Source of the DNA: Camillea tinctor
Lineage: Eukaryota > Ascomycota > Sordariomycetes > Xylariales > Xylariaceae
Reading direction: 5' to 3'
Length of the DNA: 64,000 nucleotides
Assembly (NCBI GenBank): GCA_022578605.1
Contig: MU394075.1
Coordinates: 434,001 to 498,000, forward strand
This document shows positions 1 through 11,506 of the stretch, piece by piece. The notes under the pieces were generated by a model. It was not told where the DNA came from, did not search any database, and worked only from the letters and a program-made list of their open reading frames with translations. The translations under genes and the position numbers were made by a program. Numbering within the stretch: position 1 is the first letter of the stretch; each line of letters begins with the position of its first letter.

Positions 1-764
1 ACATCCGCATCATCAATCCCAGAAAACATGTCATGTCATGGACATGTTGTATTATTAGTCGTTTGAGGTTGGTCATCGTCATATTGGTGGAATAAGATGG
101 TAAAGAACTATGGATCGGGTTTCACTTGTAAATATTCGTTTATGGACCCTGAAGATCTGTCGGATATCCAATTTCCCCCATGGTTATCCCCGGTCCTGCA
201 TCATCCCTTGTGGTGCTGACTAGAGCGATGCTACCTCCCTACGTAAAACATTCTTAGCTCACCGTCCCGGAGCTATCGCAGTTGACGTCAACGAGGGGCA
301 ATCCTGGGTGGTCCGGAGAGGGGACGCCACCAAGCCCCCCTGCTAGGTTTGTATAGCATTTGCGGGCTTAGGGCCAGACTACTTCATTAGTCCCGAGGAG
401 TTTCGGAGTTGGCTGACGGATTTAGATGGCTCCCTTTATGCCTTCTCATTGTTGAGATCGGATTACGGGGTACAAACATCATAGCATAATCGTATTAGAA
501 AAAAAAAGAAAAAAAGAAGGGGTTATCTAAGACAACTTCTGTATAAGGTAAACATCTCAGGGGCTTAAGGTTGGAAGAAACGTCTAGAACGGAACAAACC
601 TTCATTGCTTCAAGTACATATAAAGGGGTGTAAGGGTCTCAGTGAACAAGAATTCAATCCATTCCACACTCTCATTCACGCAAATCATCTCAAGACACAC
701 AACCCTTCATCCTCCCAACAAAGGAAAAAAAAACAACCAAGAAAACCAAAAACCAAAAATCAAA
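1..764. other. Intergenic region upstream of the DJ-1/Hsp31 gene
   Basis: No credible coding region is seen here. The stretch holds a purine-rich run near 500-522 and the promoter of the gene starting at 765. The last 100 bases are A/C-rich, like a fungal 5' leader. Reading frames that overlap 605-893 are non-coding leader plus the first exon and intron of the downstream gene. Confidence 0.6.
619..624 (+). promoter_or_regulatory. TATA box of the DJ-1/Hsp31 gene, with nearby AGGGG stress elements
   Basis: A TATAAA hexamer lies about 140 bases before the start codon at 765. It is followed directly by AGGGG at 624-628. Further AGGGG copies occur at 294-298, 319-323, 518-522 and 559-563, and CCCCT at 337-341. 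AGGGG is the stress-response element bound by Msn2/Msn4-type factors in yeast. Whether it works here is inferred. Confidence 0.45.
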
Positions 765-1606
765 ATGGCACCCAAGGTTCTCGTTGTCCTCACTTCTCAC
801 GACCGCATTGACGGCACTGACAAGCCCACTGGCTGGTTCCTGGTGAGTTTTAGCTCTTCACACTTACCCTTACCCCTTTTCTATATCATCTAGTACTCTA
901 CTAGTGCTGGTGCTCTCGTCCCACTCAGCCTTCATCAAGCTTCAACTACCAATCCGTGAGTGGCAATTACTAACCTCAGCCCGCGCAGCCGGAATTCTCC
1001 CACCCATATGACGTTCTATCGGCTAAGGGCGTAGAGTTCGTGACCGCATCGCCCAAGGGCGGCGTAGCCCCCCTCGACCAGGGATCAGTCGAATTCGCGG
1101 CGAAGGACGCGGGCGCGATAGCATTCAAGGAGACTAAGTCGGCGCTGTGGGAGAAGACGGCGACAGTCGCCTCGCTGCGGGGGAAGTCGGGCGAGTTCGC
1201 GGCGCTGTTCTACCCGGGCGGTCACGGCCCGATGTACGATCTGGCTACGGACGCCGACTCGATCGCGCTGATCAACGAGTTCGTAGCGGCGGGCAAGCCC
1301 GTCGCGGCCGTGTGCCATGGCCCCGCCGCCTTCGCCAACGTCATCCTGCCCTCGGGCAAGCACCTGCTCGCCGGCAAGGAGGCCACGGGCTTCAGCGACG
1401 CTGAGGAGGAAGCGGCTGGCCTAGCCAAGGTCATGCCCTTCCTGCTCGAGACTAAGCTGCGCCAGGAGGGCGCCGTCTTCGTCAAGGCGGACCAGCTTTT
1501 CGGCGAGAAGGTAGTCGTAGCGGACGGTGGCAAGATCATCACGGGACAGAACCCCGCTAGCGCCAAGGGTGTGGGTGAGGCTATCGCGAAGGCTATCGGA
1601 GTTTAA
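765..1606 (+). CDS. DJ-1/PfpI family protein, Hsp31-like glyoxalase III/chaperone
   Basis: Two exons, 765-842 and 989-1606, are joined by a phase-0 intron (GTGAGT donor, CTAAC branch site, GCAG acceptor) to give 231 residues, close to yeast Hsp31 (237). The catalytic features are visible: Glu28 just after the splice junction, the nucleophile elbow Cys135-His136 in a VCHGPAAF stretch, and an acidic TGFSDAEEE segment near 165. The family converts methylglyoxal to D-lactate without glutathione and acts as a stress chaperone, mainly in the cytosol. The start is the first ATG after an A-rich leader and gives the usual MAPKVLVV beginning. The second exon is strongly G/C-ending in codon choice, unlike its AT-rich flanks. 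It converges on the TPR gene downstream. Confidence 0.93.
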
Positions 1607-1952
1607 GGGGTTGTTAGTGACGAAGAGCGGATGGGGAAATTTTTCTGGGCAGGATTAATGCCTGGTACGATGTATGAACTACTTCTAGATGATTAAGCTA
1701 CTTAGTTTTGCACAGTATAGCGTATCTCTTGAAATTGAATGATATCAGCTACAATCGATGTGGCGAGCCAGTTCTAGACCCATCGGATAATGTGATTCAA
1801 TACACTGATTCTACTCGAAAATCAGAAAGACACGACTTCAACGGTAGGCTAGCAAGGAACATGGAAGATACATTCTCAACAAATTAGGATGTTGTGATTT
1901 TGTTTCAAATTTCATAACATTGCTCACTCGTTGCCTGATTGTACACTATGTT
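1607..1952. other. Convergent 3' intergenic spacer
   Basis: AT-rich spacer between the convergent 3' ends of the DJ-1-like and TPR genes. It presumably holds both 3' untranslated regions and poly(A) signals. Nothing else is seen. Confidence 0.6.
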
Positions 1953-3614
1953 CTAAACGACCTTTTGTCTGCAGAAACACGATGACTTAATAGGTATGTC
2001 CGCCGCCGCTACTGCCTTGTCCAGCTGGGGTTTGATGGCCTGTGCCTCGTCGAGACGCCCTAGTTTCACCAAACATTCATGATAACCATGCAGCGCCCAG
2101 ACATTGTTACGATGTTGCAGAGCTCGGGCGAGTTTCCCACTAATGCCTAGGTCCTCGGCATACACTTCAACTGCCTGTTCATAGTGACCCTGCTCTAGGA
2201 GCAGAGCTCCATATGCGTGACTGGGAGGTTGCATCCACCCCCAAGGCTCGTCGTAAGGCAGGGCAGCACTTCTCTCTATGGACGTCCTCAGGTGGGAAAA
2301 GGCGGAGTCGTAGTTCCCTCGGCGGTACTCAAGCTCCCCGTCAAGCATCGCCTCTGCTACTTGGAGAATATCCAGGCACTTGTTGTTGAAAATCATGCGG
2401 GAGGGTGCAACGGCTTTCACCGCCTCGGTGAACAACTCGCGCTGTTCCGCTGCCTCGCTGATCTTTCCGGTCGCTGCGAGGGCTACACCTTTGGCGTAAT
2501 ATGTCATGGCTGTAGTGACACAGTAAAGCTGGCGGTCCTCAGGGAGTGACAAGTCTATGATGTCCTGCCATCGGCCGAAGCGTATCAAAGCGTGCATACG
2601 CATACCGAGAAAACCTTCTAGCCAGTCAGCCATGGGCGGGGATTGTACCCGCAACAATTTCTCTGGCAATGCCTTCTCCAGCCGGGTGACTGTATCGAGG
2701 GTCGCTTGGGACTGGGCTGCGAACATAGCTGCGTAGATGCGGAAATGGAAGTCATGTGCCCGATAGAGTGTATAGAATTTCAGGGGGTCTTCACGCTCGA
2801 AAAAGACTTCGTCCGCGAGAATGGCATTCTGGTTTGCTTCGACAGCTTTTTGATAATCCCCTACTAGTACATCGATGTGGGAAGGCATGTGATTGAGGTG
2901 GCCTGCATCTGGTACAAGATTTCGAAGTGCATCTGCGGCTTCTTGGGCAGCTTCAGGGGTAGGCGACATCTCCATCAGATGAATATAAAGATGCAATAAT
3001 CCGGCGTGTTGGAAGCCTCCCTCCTGAGCTAGGGAACGATCCAAAATAGTTTTTGCCTCTAAGGTACGAGCCCCAGTAGCTGGCTTTCCTGTATTGATGT
3101 CCCAGAGTTGCCATGGTGTCAAATTCATTAAGGCATCAACATACAAAGCAGCGACATCGAGGTCGTCAGGGAAGGCAGTGTATACCTTACCCATGGCTTC
3201 GGCATAATCCTTATTCCATATGGAGCAGTCCTTGCCAGCGTGGTCCTCTGGGTAACGGTACTCGAGTGCTTCAACAAGCGCCTTTTCCACGGACGTCGCG
3301 TCCACGACACATGACTTAGCTTGCTCGACTGCTTGGTGAGTGCGCCGTACGGTAGCCTCGAGCTCAGATGCATCGAAGAATTCCCAAGGCTTATTATAGT
3401 TGGGGCCTAGAGCATATGCTAAACCCCAGTATGCCATACCGCATTTACTATCACATCGGATGGCATGTTCGAAGCATTTGGCTGACTCCTCATGGTTAAA
3501 GCCGTAACTCCATAGAAGTCCACGATTGAACCATTCACGGGCATCGTCGTTGGTTGTACTTATCGACCGCCGGTAGGAACCCAGGTTATAATATTTAGAG
3601 TCCGTCGAATTCAT
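1953..3614 (-). CDS. Intronless tetratricopeptide-repeat protein
   Basis: A single open frame encodes 553 residues on the minus strand. The N-terminal part (about 24-75) reads as TPR helices with an AREWFNRGLLWSYGFNHEES segment followed by AYWGLAYALGPNYN. Further helical repeats follow to the C-terminus (for example around 445-530, with GALLLEQGHYEQAVEVY). Such proteins are known in fungi and bacteria as TPR-domain proteins of unknown role, probably scaffolds. No signal peptide or membrane segment is evident. The lack of introns contrasts with most neighbours. It is divergent from the Zn2Cys6 regulator, with a 526-base shared upstream region. The start gives the conserved-looking LGSYRR N-terminus. 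Confidence 0.85.
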   Translation of the reverse strand: MNSTDSKYYNLGSYRRSISTTNDDAREWFNRGLLWSYGFNHEESAKCFEHAIRCDSKCGMAYWGLAYALGPNYNKPWEFFDASELEATVRRTHQAVEQAKSCVVDATSVEKALVEALEYRYPEDHAGKDCSIWNKDYAEAMGKVYTAFPDDLDVAALYVDALMNLTPWQLWDINTGKPATGARTLEAKTILDRSLAQEGGFQHAGLLHLYIHLMEMSPTPEAAQEAADALRNLVPDAGHLNHMPSHIDVLVGDYQKAVEANQNAILADEVFFEREDPLKFYTLYRAHDFHFRIYAAMFAAQSQATLDTVTRLEKALPEKLLRVQSPPMADWLEGFLGMRMHALIRFGRWQDIIDLSLPEDRQLYCVTTAMTYYAKGVALAATGKISEAAEQRELFTEAVKAVAPSRMIFNNKCLDILQVAEAMLDGELEYRRGNYDSAFSHLRTSIERSAALPYDEPWGWMQPPSHAYGALLLEQGHYEQAVEVYAEDLGISGKLARALQHRNNVWALHGYHECLVKLGRLDEAQAIKPQLDKAVAAADIPIKSSCFCRQKVV

Positions 3615-4140
3615 GACTTATATCTTTTTTCCCCCCTTTCCCTTTTTTAACCTTTTCCTTTTCTTTTCGATATTTTCCTCTTCAAGGATGCGGCAACAAT
3701 TATATGTTAGATATATCTCATGTTACCTACCTAAGTAGAAACTCACTAGTCTGTGATACTAGTTCGTGAACAATGTTATTATACGATTTACATGTATGCG
3801 TGCGATGGTGTGCTGTGGGGTACTCCGACATCCGGTACAGCCAAGAGGAGTGGATCTCACATCAACCCCATCAATCCCATCAATCCCCCTTGGAATCTAA
3901 ACCCCCTCTTAGTATAATATCTCTATTTATCAGCATGTATCTATCCAGCCTATGTATAAAACGAATCTCCTCTACTCATCACGTGTCTCTGACTAGAAGC
4001 TTCATTTCATCTTCAATTTCTATCGAATCATCAATGTCTGCGCGATATAGGTACCTACCTATCTGACAACTTCGTTACGAGATACTGGCAATTACCTATT
4101 GAAGGTGTGGGTTCGGTCAATGTAATATCGAATTGTGAAG
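3615..4140. promoter_or_regulatory. Divergent promoter region, TPR gene and Zn2Cys6 regulator
   Basis: This 526-base spacer separates two divergent genes. It starts with a long C/T tract (3629-3682 on the plus strand). It also contains TATA-like AT runs near 3700 and 3914-3960. An open frame of 97 codons at 3773-4066 has no coding character and is taken as chance. Confidence 0.4.
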
Positions 4141-6456
4141 ATGGAGGGATCAACTTCTCAATCCGGCTCCTGGGCAGTAAGTTCCCCCCTTTTCCTCTCT
4201 GCTTGTCTATCGATCATGCTAACATCAGGGCGAATGTCTAGTGTGATTCATGTCGAATCAAGAAATTAAAAGTACGTCTTCTGGAGAGCTGGTTTTATTT
4301 CATCTTAGAAACCAATCATCTAAGCTATCTAGTGTACCAAAGAACGTCCATCGTGCTCCGCTTGTCGTCAGCACCGGCGACCATGTCGGTACAGTGGAAA
4401 GGTCGTTCGATCACCACTAACCAGGGCGTAAGGGGCTCCAGCAATTGAGTATCTGTACGGATCTTTATTGATGTTTTATTAGGTATCTCACCAGTGTGGA
4501 AAAGCGCCTCCAGAGCTTGGAGAGACTGATCGCCCAGAAACTTCCAGGTCTGAATATTGATGAGGCGTTAGCATCAGACGACTTACATTCACGAGGGGAA
4601 CCTTCATCCCCTACATCGTTTTTTCCACCCGCACAACCTAGGAGCGATGGACAAGACACGCCAGGGGGATCTATGAGCCCGGGGAATCCAATTTCCGAAG
4701 CTGTACCGGACGAAGCCGACGGATTCGATTGGCAGGAAGATGTCAACGAACTAGCCGATGGGATGGCAGCTTTATCAGTTGAGCCTAGGGGCACTGGTTA
4801 CCTAGGTTCGGAATGGACATTCCAAACCTTCCCTTCCACGTAGTACTAATCGTGCTCCTAGGATCTACCGCGGGGGTTTTCTTCCTTCGTTCACTATTGT
4901 TCTGGTTGGGAAATAGAGCCCCGGCATCACCATTTGGTCGGTATAACGAATGGTTACACCCAAGCCTTATGTCCCAACAAACAAGCCCTTTATCACATTC
5001 AATGCTTTCACGGCAAGTGATGGATAATCTGATCGACACCTACTTTTCCACGTTTCACCTCACTTACCCTGTCATTCATGAGCCAACATTTCGGGCCCAA
5101 TTCCATGAGATTATTCCAAGACCGCCGCAGCGTTCTTGGCATATGCTCTTTTACACCGTTCTCGCCATTGGAGCATGGTGTTCGGACAGCAAAGGCAGTG
5201 ATTTAGAGAATGAGCTCCATCATCAAGCATTGTTGCTAGGAGAGGATGAAACGATATTCGAAAGCGCAAATCTAACTTTCGTGCAGGCGCTTACATTGAT
5301 GAGCAACCTAAGTCAGAAATGCAACAGGCCAAATACTGGCTTTAACTTTCTAGGATTAGCTGTTCGAATGGCTCTCAGTCTTGGCCTTCACCGCGAACTC
5401 CCAGATTGGAATATCAGCTTGTTCCAAAGAGAAATGCGCCGGAGAACTTGGTGGTGTCTATACCTGTTCGATAGTGGCGCTGCCACAACCTTTGGCCGAC
5501 CGATCATGCTACCTGAACGTGAAGCCATGGACGTGAAATATGTTCTGAATATCGAAGACGAGGTTAGTCAATGTTGAAATAATTTTAAACGTGTATAATG
5601 TTGATTATTGTATAGTTTCTCACACCTAACACAACAAATATCCCCAATGAATCTCCAGCCCCAACGATATACTCAAATCTGAAAACACAAAACGATTTCC
5701 ATGTTCATTCAAACTACATCTCAAACCGGCTCCTCTCCGCGACCGGTATAACTAAAGACGAAGCACTTAAACATAACGTAGACTTGGAATCATGGTCTAA
5801 AACGGTCCCAGACTACTTTCAACTCGACAGCCAACTAGCCCGCGATGAGCAGTGGTTCGTATTCGCTCGATATCGCCTATGGTGGCGCTTCTGGAATTTT
5901 AAGCTTGTTGTTTTTCGACAAATTCTTCTCAGCAGAGCTATTGACCGTGGCCGAGGAGTTACTTCATTAGACATAGATGACTTGAATCAGAGGTGCATAG
6001 TCATTGGAGTGACTGCTGCGCGTTTAACTATTTCAACTGCCAGCCAATACCTAGAGAACGCAGAAGTCAATCGAGTTGTTAGTTGGTACTTGGTGTAAGT
6101 TGAACCCTAACTATATTAACAACAAACGCTCATGTTTTGATAGCTATTTTCTATTACACGCTTCGCTTATTGTTGCCCTGGCTATTCGTGGAGATTTTGA
6201 ATCCCCTGAGCTCCCTGGATGGCGCGAAGATATTGATACGGTGCGGAACATTCTGTTGAATGTTCTAACAGATAACCCCATGTCCGCACGATGTGTAAAG
6301 ATTCTTGATCATATCTTGCCAATGCACTCGCAAGACTTCACGGTATTTGGCGATAGTCAGACTGACTTCAGTACAATAGACTTTTCGCTATGGCCGATGG
6401 ACCAGGCTGATATGCTTGGTCCATTTGACTGGGTGGATGCTGGCCATTGTCTCTAA
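4141..6456 (+). CDS. Zn(II)2Cys6 transcription factor with fungal-specific domain
   Basis: Seven exons (4141-4176, 4242-4271, 4333-4427, 4483-4805, 4862-5562, 5616-6094, 6144-6456) give 658 residues with consistent phases. The binuclear zinc cluster is split by the second intron: Cys13, 16, 23, 30, 33 and 40 follow CX2CX6CX6CX2CX6C. A coiled-coil linker follows (YLTSVEKRLQSLERLI). The Fungal_trans (PF04082-type) region is seen as YPVIHEPTF, then GLAVRMALSLGLHRE and RRRTWWCLYLFD with GRP. Introns 1-4 have CTAAC or TACTAAT branch sites. The family acts in the nucleus on metabolic gene promoters, often CGG triplets. The target pathway cannot be told. The sirtuin gene lies downstream on the same strand. 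Confidence 0.92.
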
Positions 6457-7119
6457 CGTACTTCATCAAAACATCTGACGCCCCTGGTACTAAAATGCAT
6501 CCAACGGAAAGGTATAATCTATCACGGACTATATTATAGCTAATGGCCAACAAGCTATTAGTATTCGCTTTTTCTCAACATGATCTTAACTGGTAATACT
6601 GGCAGTTTTGGGATTAGACTCGGGCCATCCTTAGCCTCCAAACATCGTAATCAATACTAATAAACAACGTCAAATAAAAAAACAATTAGAGAACAGTTAA
6701 ATGCGTATTGCTCATTATTGATCTGGCAGTAACATCTTGATACACCGATATAGTATCTAACATTATAGCCGAGGTGTTGGCATTAGCTTGTGTCAAGAAG
6801 TGTGGTTCATCTCCATTTGTTGGCTGTAAGTAGCTTGGTAGTCTGCCTGGATTCACACCACCAATCCAATCAATAGCTGCCATATCTACTAGGTAGGCAG
6901 GCATCAGCACTGAACCATGCACACCTATCGTAGCCAATTACTCAATAGTCCTTCCTACGATACCTATAACCCAAGTGCTAACGGTGAACAATCACATCAC
7001 GTGGTGCCTTTTATATAAGTCATATAAGCACCATCACCCCCTTTTCCTGTTTCCCCTCTCAGACATTTTCGGTCACCTCTCCACCGTGCTCCCAGCTAGA
7101 CCATATATATTACATTACC
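6457..7119. other. Intergenic region between Zn2Cys6 regulator and sirtuin
   Basis: AT-rich spacer. An 83-codon open frame on the minus strand (6686-6937) has no recognisable family and could be a decayed fragment. A pyrimidine-rich stretch at 7037-7085 (CCCCCTTTTCCTGTTTCCCC and similar) is probably the core promoter and leader of the sirtuin. Confidence 0.5.
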
Positions 7120-8473
7120 ATGGCGAACACAGCTCCCAAAATTGCTGAAGAAGAACGCCAAGAGGCTCCCAATGTGATTGATCGAAAGGCGGAAGCTCTC
7201 GTCACCAAGATAAGGAAGAGCGCACACTTCATTGCCTTCACCGGTGCAGGTGTCTCTACCTCTGCCGGTCAGCCCTAACACATACGGTGAGCTATCATAG
7301 ATGTACTCAGGCCTGACGAGATGATTTCCCTCTAGGTATTCCCGATTTTCGAGGCCCAACAGGGGTCTGGACCCTAAGGGCACAGGGGAAGCAGCACACG
7401 AGCAAAGTCAACACCCTCCAAGCCATACCGACACTTACACATATGGCCCTTGTCGAGTTACACGCTCGTGGGATCTTGAAATATCTGATCAGTCAGAACT
7501 GCGACGGGTTACACCGGAAGAGCGGCATCCCGCCTGTAAGTCTAACAAGATCGCAGCATGGAATAGGCCTAACCACGATTTCAGGACAGCATATCCGAGC
7601 TTCATGGAAACAACAACAGAGAGTACTGCAGAGACTGCGGTAAAGAATACATCCGGGGTATGTATCGTCCTCTTGTTTATTTCCGCTATCACCGGCGATT
7701 CCGCCGCTCTGCTTGCTTACGTATCCCCCTCACTCCCAGATTTCCGGGCCGTCGCCTCCTACGAGAAGACCGTACGCGACCACCGCACGGGGCGCAAGTG
7801 CGCGCGCTGCGGCGGCGTCCTGCTCGACAGCATCATCAACTTCGGCGAGAGCCTCTTCGCAGAGCCGCTGCAGCGCGCGCGCGACCACGCCGCGAAAGCC
7901 GACCTGTGCCTCGTGCTCGGATCGTCGCTCACCGTGTCGCCCGCCAACGAGATGCCCGAGACCGTGGGCAGCAGACGCGGCGCCACGCTGGCTATATGCA
8001 ACCTCCAGACGACGCCGGTCGACAAGCTGGCGGGTCTGCGCGTCTTTTCGAAGACGGATGATCTGATGGTGCGCGTGATGGAGAAGCTCGATATCCCCAT
8101 CCCGCCGTTCGTGCTGCGGCGCTTGCTGGTGGTTAAGTTGGAGACGGTGGGCGATGAGCGGTATCGGTTAACCGTGACGGGCGTGGATGTCGACGGTACG
8201 CCGGTGTCATATCTTCAGTCAGTCAAGCTTGAGCATAACCGGCGGGTAGTGCGCTCTGAGCCATTCGCTATAAGTTTTAGGGGAGCCCTAGAGCCCGGGG
8301 CTGAACTTAGGATTACGCTTGAATTCATGGGCCACTACGGAGAGCCTAACCTGGATATAGTTCAGCACTACGACAAGGAGGCTCTTGCAGAATCAGTTTA
8401 CCTGCTCGAGTATAGTCCTCAGAATGGAGAGTGGGCTACGACTAGAAAGGAGAGATTGGAGTTGGCGGCGTAA
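7120..8473 (+). CDS. Sir2-family NAD-dependent deacylase, SIRT6/7-like
   Basis: Four exons (7120-7267, 7336-7535, 7585-7657, 7740-8473) encode 384 residues. Diagnostic motifs are in order: [25 protein letters not shown] NAD-binding loop around 43-60, [11 protein letters not shown], the catalytic His in LHGN, two zinc-binding CxxC pairs (CRDC and CARC), [14 protein letters not shown], and CNLQTT before the end of the Rossmann fold. The pattern is that of SIRT6/SIRT7 (class IV), which remove acetyl or long acyl groups from histones in the nucleus. Residues about 262-384 form a further beta-strand-rich stretch without a familiar signature. The fourth exon is much richer in G/C than the first three. 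Confidence 0.92.
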
Positions 8474-10155
8474 AATAGAACATGTATCAAAGGATCCTAA
8501 ATCTGGAGCCCGTCTCTAGTGCGTATTCCTCCATCAGTATGGGTTTCGACTCCAGCATAGAATTTTACTTTAGTACTGATTTCATCTCCAGTACAGCTTA
8601 GGCGGATTATCCCAGCAAAACCTAAAGCACAAACGATTCTCTGTCAAATTTATGATGCGAAATACTCCGAATTTGACATGATAGAATAAATTCCTTCATC
8701 GGTTGCAGCTTCTGGTTCGGTTCTACTAATGACACATACGCCGGGATCAAACGTCAGGGTGTGAACTACAACTCAGTACAGAGGGGAAAGGATACGATGA
8801 GAATAGATAAATACCAACCATTGGTCGGCCACTGATGTCCTTAGATTTGTGCCGGAGAGTTCGGTTGACTTGGGCTGGAACGACAGTATTCATATATTCA
8901 GACGGTGTCTATGAGCGCCATACATACTGAGTCTTAGTATACCTACTGTATCAGATATATTAGGGAAATACTAGGAGTGATTGCTCCTATTTAACGCTCG
9001 AATCAAGCCCAGGTAGAAAATATCATCCTTTGTCCCATAGATTCTTCTTATGCATGGTATCTCTATGCATGGGCGCTCAGTAAGCAAAACAATGGGCGAT
9101 TCATTGATACCGCATTTTGTGTTTATCCAAGCCTGATGTAACATTCGATGGAGAAATCCAGGCAGACAAAAAATAGAAAAGGTATCCCATATTCATTTGA
9201 TATAATCTACCTCTGAATTACCATTAAATGGTTTGAAGAAAGTCAATTGTGATATAAAGCAAGAAACCTATTAGTGATTCATTGGTCATTGATCTCAAAG
9301 TCTGTATTGTATGTGTTAGCCTTCTCGAACATTGAATTCGGCACTCTTCTATCTCCAATACATACCTAGGTAATCAATGCATAAGTTTACCTTATTCCTT
9401 ACGAAACGTAGTTTTTGTAAGTAGTATAAATATTTTCAACCCTAAAGACCTCCTTTATTTCCCTCGTATTATGAATGTCCGGTCAAGCTTGCGTGCTGAA
9501 CATGTAGGGAAAACATGCGCATGTTGGGGAGTACAAATCACAGCCGACATATCCAACGTTATGCCTATTTATGTGAATAAACATCTTACATGACACTATT
9601 GGACCATAAATAACCTCTTCCTAGCCAATGATTGATACTCACGACTCATCAGCGCAAACCGACAGACATAAACCTAGAGAATTCTCTAGACCCATCACTC
9701 GTTTTACCCCCCTTTCCTCCTATCCATCCTTTCTAATTGCAGATAGACTAGGGTAGATTACCAACATCGCCCTATTTCTGGCTCAAAAGATGGATTTAGA
9801 AGTTTTTCAAATGTCACTGTTCCATTGCAGTCTTCACACCTATACATCCAAGACCACGTTCGTGCACGTTGCAATGTTGCATGTTGTCAATCCAACGCTG
9901 CATACTCCCTGTAGAGGACAATATGGCCATTCTCACATCATATGCCGAATCTATACGAATTGGGCTGTCGTTTATTTTGTAGTTTAACCCCAGCAGAGCC
10001 CCGTGACCAGATGGATATTAAGTGAATAAGAGCCGGATTTTAAACATATACTCAGCTCACCTGGACCAACTTAGCCATCTACCATCTCTGCCAAACTTGT
10101 CTAATGAATCGGCCGCAAATTCCAATAGAGGTATGGGTACCGGTTTCATAACACC
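8474..10155. other. Gene-free AT-rich spacer
   Basis: About 1.7 kb with no supported gene. Short open frames at 9790-9987 and 10022-10216 lack coding character. The second overlaps the first exon of the next gene in another frame. It could hide degraded transposon sequence, but no terminal repeats were recognised. Confidence 0.5.
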
Positions 10156-11269
10156 ATGGGCGCAAGTGAAGATCTTTTCAATTTCACTGTCGTTGGCGTG
10201 GCTATTCTCAGCATAGCTATTGGGCTACGCCTATGGACTCGTGTGGTCATACGAAGGTCATTTGGCTGGGACGACGCTGCTCTCAGTGTCTCGTTTGTAA
10301 GTTTCACATATACCCATTTCCGCGTTAACTATAAAACCGATACTGATCAATAGGCATAATCAGATTGGCTATATCCTCTTCGCCTCTTTCACCCTTGCAG
10401 CATTGCATTATGGATTTGGTACCTCGCCGGTTCAGCCCTGGTTTGATCCTCAGAAAGCACATCGTGTACGTATTCTACATTCTGGAATGGAGTGATCAAT
10501 TTATTTACTTCTTATAGTACATGTTGGCGGGCCAGATATCCTACGTCCTCACTGCCTGTACTGTGAAAATCAGTATTGGACTGGTCCTCTTGCGGATTAA
10601 TATTCGCAGGTCCATAACAATAATATTGATTATTTTGATGGTGTTCGTAACGATAAGCACGTTGGTGATCGTCCTGATCTTGGTTTTACAATGCCGGCCA
10701 TTGTCTCTCTATTGGGGTGTTGGCAAAGGTACATGCCTAAACTGGGAGACCATCATACAAACCGCCATTGCATTATCCGTCTGTGGCATCATATCCCAGT
10801 GCCTATTATCATTGCTACCGATACCTATGCTCTGGAATGTACAGATCAGCCGTTTTGAAAAGGTATCAATTTCAGCTCTATTAGGGCTAGGGATAGTGTA
10901 AGTATTTTATCTCCTACTAGCATATCAAATCTGACGGGCTTTCCCCAACCTAGTAGCAGTATCGCGACATTGGTCAGATTTAAATATATCTTTACAGCCT
11001 CCGACGGACGCGATATAAACGCAGGGCCTGATTCTCTAACGGGTCAACTTATTTCGATATTATGGAGTAACGTCGAAGTATTCTTGTCTATGCTTGCCAC
11101 CTCATTAGTCGCTTGTCGTCCTGCACTTAAACTTGCTGTTGAAACGGTTTCTATGAGTTTCGTTAAAACACGATCACTGGTCTTTAACAATACTGAAGGT
11201 TATAGAGAGCTCTTAAACCTCAGACAGCAGGAAAGTGATGGCGAGTCCACGGAAATGTCTTCAGTGTAG
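10156..11269 (+). CDS. PTH11-like rhodopsin-domain integral membrane protein
   Basis: Four exons (10156-10296, 10364-10465, 10518-10897, 10954-11269) give 312 residues. The start MGASEDLF is followed by a first membrane span and then RLWTRVVIRRSFGWDDAAL, the hallmark of the fungal rhodopsin/PTH11-like family. Further hydrophobic spans, YVLTACTVKISIGLVLLRI and LQCRPLSLYWG, match family positions. The second intron end is fixed by an in-frame stop at the nearer AG. The last acceptor could be 10953 or 10956, differing by one residue. PTH11-type proteins are plasma-membrane receptors or sensors, but most members have no known ligand. The family usually has about seven spans. The length is on the short side. 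Confidence 0.85.
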
Positions 11270-11506
11270 CCATGAACACAACGTGGGGGGTACGTGTGAC
11301 TCAGGTTGAAGACAGTAAAGAACAATAGAGCTATGGGGTTTGCTTTATTTTGGAGGATTGTAGATGTTGTAGTTGTTCTGGCGTACTGGCGGAGTTAGAC
11401 ATCTAACCTAGATAATTTGTATCATGAATTGATAAGAATACGTTCCAATTCTGACATCTTAACATGTACGTGCCCTTGTATACTAAGACCATCCAAGCCT
11501 ATATTT

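Noticed and set aside
6686..6937. 83-codon minus-strand frame between the first regulator and the sirtuin
   Set aside because: It is open and looks mildly protein-like, but no family was recognised, there is no clear promoter or splice partner, and it is short enough to be chance.
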